From an uncultured Labedella sp. (lineage in GTDB: Bacteria > Actinomycetota > Actinomycetes > Actinomycetales > Microbacteriaceae), in assembly GCA_934636065.1 (NCBI GenBank), contig CAKTZW010000012.1:1-14683 (forward strand): 14,683 bases of DNA, read 5' to 3'. Position 1 is the first letter of the stretch. Every line of letters begins with the position of its first letter. Positions 13,432-14,683 of the stretch are shown piece by piece. The notes beneath the pieces are model-generated. The model saw only the letters and a program-made list of their open reading frames with translations, searched no databases and was not told where the DNA came from. The translations under genes and the position numbers were made by a program.

Positions 13432-13868
13432 GTCGTCCATCCACACGGGAGCGCGGCTCCACCCTCGTCCTGACGATCGGCTACGCCGCGTTCGCCCTCG
13501 TCGTGGTCCTCGTCGTCGCGGCGGCGACGTCCCTGTACATCGAACGCAAGCGGCTCCTCGGCCTCGCCGACTCCGCCGCGCTCGTCGGGGCCGAGGCGTT
13601 CGACCTCTCCGAGGTGACGGTGGACCCGGACCGCGGCGTCAGGGTGACGCTCGACCCCGGAGCGGTGGAGGAAGCGGTCACAGGTTTCGTGGCGCGCGCC
13701 GGCCCGACGCAGTTCGAGGACCTGCGCATCACTCGGGCGACGAGCTCGGACGGGCGCAGCGCCACCGTCACCCTCCGATCGGCATGGCGTCCACCCGTGC
13801 TCACGCTACTCCTGCCGGACGGCCTCGCGCTCGAGGCGACCTCGACGGCCCGCTCCGTGCTGCGGTGA
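13428..13868 (+). CDS. TadG-like / Rv3654c-type pilus-associated protein
   Basis: Last gene of the tad operon, 146 residues. RERGSTLVLTIGYAAF (7-22) resembles the N-terminus of TadG-like putative pilus-assembly proteins: Gly10 begins a membrane segment (about 12-36), but there is no Glu at +5 (Leu15), so it may be an uncleaved anchor. The following SLYIERKRLLGLADSAALVG (35-54) is characteristic of this group (Rv3654c is the M. tuberculosis counterpart by position). The rest is a small extracytoplasmic domain without cysteines. GTG 13428 overlaps the previous stop (GTGA), with GGGGGAG just upstream. It is much shorter than proteobacterial TadG, which carries a von Willebrand A domain; none is visible here. 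Confidence 0.78.
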   Translation: MSRPSTRERGSTLVLTIGYAAFALVVVLVVAAATSLYIERKRLLGLADSAALVGAEAFDLSEVTVDPDRGVRVTLDPGAVEEAVTGFVARAGPTQFEDLRITRATSSDGRSATVTLRSAWRPPVLTLLLPDGLALEATSTARSVLR

Positions 13869-13895
13869 CCCGGCGGTCGCCCCCCTCGCCCAGGT

Positions 13896-14683
13896 TCAGG
13901 GTCGTGAGTGGGGAACGTAACGGGGGAGATACCGCAGGAACAGGAGCGCCCCCACGAGTCCGAGGACGCCGAGCGACACGCTCGCTGTCGCGAGGGAGGC
14001 CGCGACCGTGATGCCGGAGATGAGGAGGGGAGCGCTCGCCTCGCCGGCGTGGGTGGTGAAGCGCCACGCCGCGAGGAAGCGCGCTGGGTCCTCGCGCGGG
14101 GCGAGGTCTGCGCCGACGGTCATGAGGATGCCGCTGCCGATGCCGTTGGCGAGCGCCATGGCGATCGCGACCGCGATGAACAGGCCCTCCGTGCTCGTGA
14201 GAGCGAGCAGGATGTGGCAGACGCCCAGCCCCGTCAGCGCCGGGATCGCCGACCAGAGTCGGCCGAACCGGTCCATGATCTGACCGGAGGTGTAGAAAAG
14301 CGCGAAGTCGACGGCCCCAGCGATACCGATGACGACAGCCGTCTGCGCGTCGGCCATCCCGATCGCGACGGCCCACAGCGGCAGGATCACGGTGCGTGAG
14401 GACCGCAGCGCCGACATGATCGCCGCGGCCGCTCCCATCCGTGCCAGCACCGCTCTGTTGTCGCGGATGGTCGTGAAGACGTTGACACGCCTCCGGGGAG
14501 CGTCGGCGCCGCGCAATGCTCCGCGCTCGACCGTGGCCGTCGGATCGGGCACGACGAGAAGGATCAGGATGACGAGCACACACGCGACGACGTGCACCCA
14601 GAACACGATGCTCGTCTCACCCGTCGCGTGGATGAGGGCCGCCGCGATGAAGGGACCGATCGCCCAGCCGCCCCGGAACGTCC
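13896..14683 (-). CDS. MFS transporter, C-terminal two-thirds (5' end outside window)
   Basis: Major facilitator superfamily permease, probably a drug or metabolite exporter; substrate unknown. The frame is open to the right edge of the window, so the N-terminus is missing; 261 codons are visible. The first residues, RGGWAIGPFIAAAL, resemble the Gly/Pro-rich fifth helix (motif C region) of MFS exporters. A central cytoplasmic loop, rich in Arg and Asp, precedes the second half. SGQIMDRFGRL, coded near 14250-14285, matches motif A between helices 8 and 9. The visible part corresponds to about helices 5-12 and ends RYVPHSRP. GTG 14606 is an internal codon, not a likely start, because coding sequence continues upstream. 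It is convergent with the tad operon, with 27 unremarkable bases between. Confidence 0.87.
   Translation of the reverse strand, partial: TFRGGWAIGPFIAAALIHATGETSIVFWVHVVACVLVILILLVVPDPTATVERGALRGADAPRRRVNVFTTIRDNRAVLARMGAAAAIMSALRSSRTVILPLWAVAIGMADAQTAVVIGIAGAVDFALFYTSGQIMDRFGRLWSAIPALTGLGVCHILLALTSTEGLFIAVAIAMALANGIGSGILMTVGADLAPREDPARFLAAWRFTTHAGEASAPLLISGITVAASLATASVSLGVLGLVGALLFLRYLPRYVPHSRP

Noticed and set aside
9217..13868. The tad operon as a genomic island inserted at tRNA-Leu
   Set aside because: The operon lies on the 5' side of the tRNA, whereas integrases usually target the 3' end. Base composition and codon use match the flanking genes, and no mobility genes are seen.

Overview
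The window is very GC-rich, with strong G/C bias at third codon positions, many GTG starts, four-base GTGA/ATGA gene overlaps and several start codons lying 6-8 bases after a TANNNT box (leaderless transcripts). With a DUF3039 gene, an actinobacterial pncB/murI/rph/rdgB order and an actinobacterial-type Tad locus, this points to an actinomycete, most likely a member of the Microbacteriaceae (inference from gene content; no rRNA is present).

Layout. Bases 1-2848 (+) hold a two-gene ABC exporter: an ATPase whose 5' end lies outside the window and which carries a long disordered, repeat-containing N-terminal extension, and a polytopic permease overlapping it by 25 bases. Tandem GC hairpins follow, then a leaderless gene for a DUF3039 protein with a possible zinc site. 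Bases 3219-4520 (-) encode nicotinate phosphoribosyltransferase (pncB), divergent from murI-rph-rdgB (4557-6780, +), whose genes overlap by four bases at each junction. The 36-base gap between pncB and murI holds two mirror-image -10 boxes forming a perfect inverted repeat. A cation diffusion facilitator (6867-7778, +) with its own leaderless promoter and an upstream inverted repeat is convergent with a DedA-family membrane protein (7786-8544, -). A small lipoprotein gene (8755-9183, +) is convergent with tRNA-Leu(UAG) (9217-9301, -).

Bases 9397-13868 (+) are a compact Tad/Flp-type pilus operon: the secretion ATPase TadA/CpaF, the inner-membrane platform proteins TadB and TadC, a 61-residue pilin-like protein, two TadE-type pseudopilins and a TadG-like protein. 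Neighbouring genes overlap, except for a 23-base gap carrying a good ribosome binding site just before the pilin-like gene. The set resembles the actinobacterial Tad cluster (Rv3659c-Rv3654c in M. tuberculosis), but no ssd/tadZ gene and no prepilin peptidase lie in the window. The pilin-like protein lacks the usual glutamate at +5 of the class III prepilin site. The window ends inside an MFS transporter gene on the minus strand (13896-14683, 5' end outside).

Most of the window is ordinary chromosomal housekeeping. No CRISPR array, insertion sequence, phage gene or defence system was seen. The points most worth checking are the atypical pilin, the symmetrical pncB/murI promoter region, the inverted repeat before the cation exporter, and the repeat-bearing N-terminus of the ABC ATPase. 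No stretch longer than 300 bases lacks a gene; the longest gap (8545-8754) holds a candidate promoter and a short hairpin.
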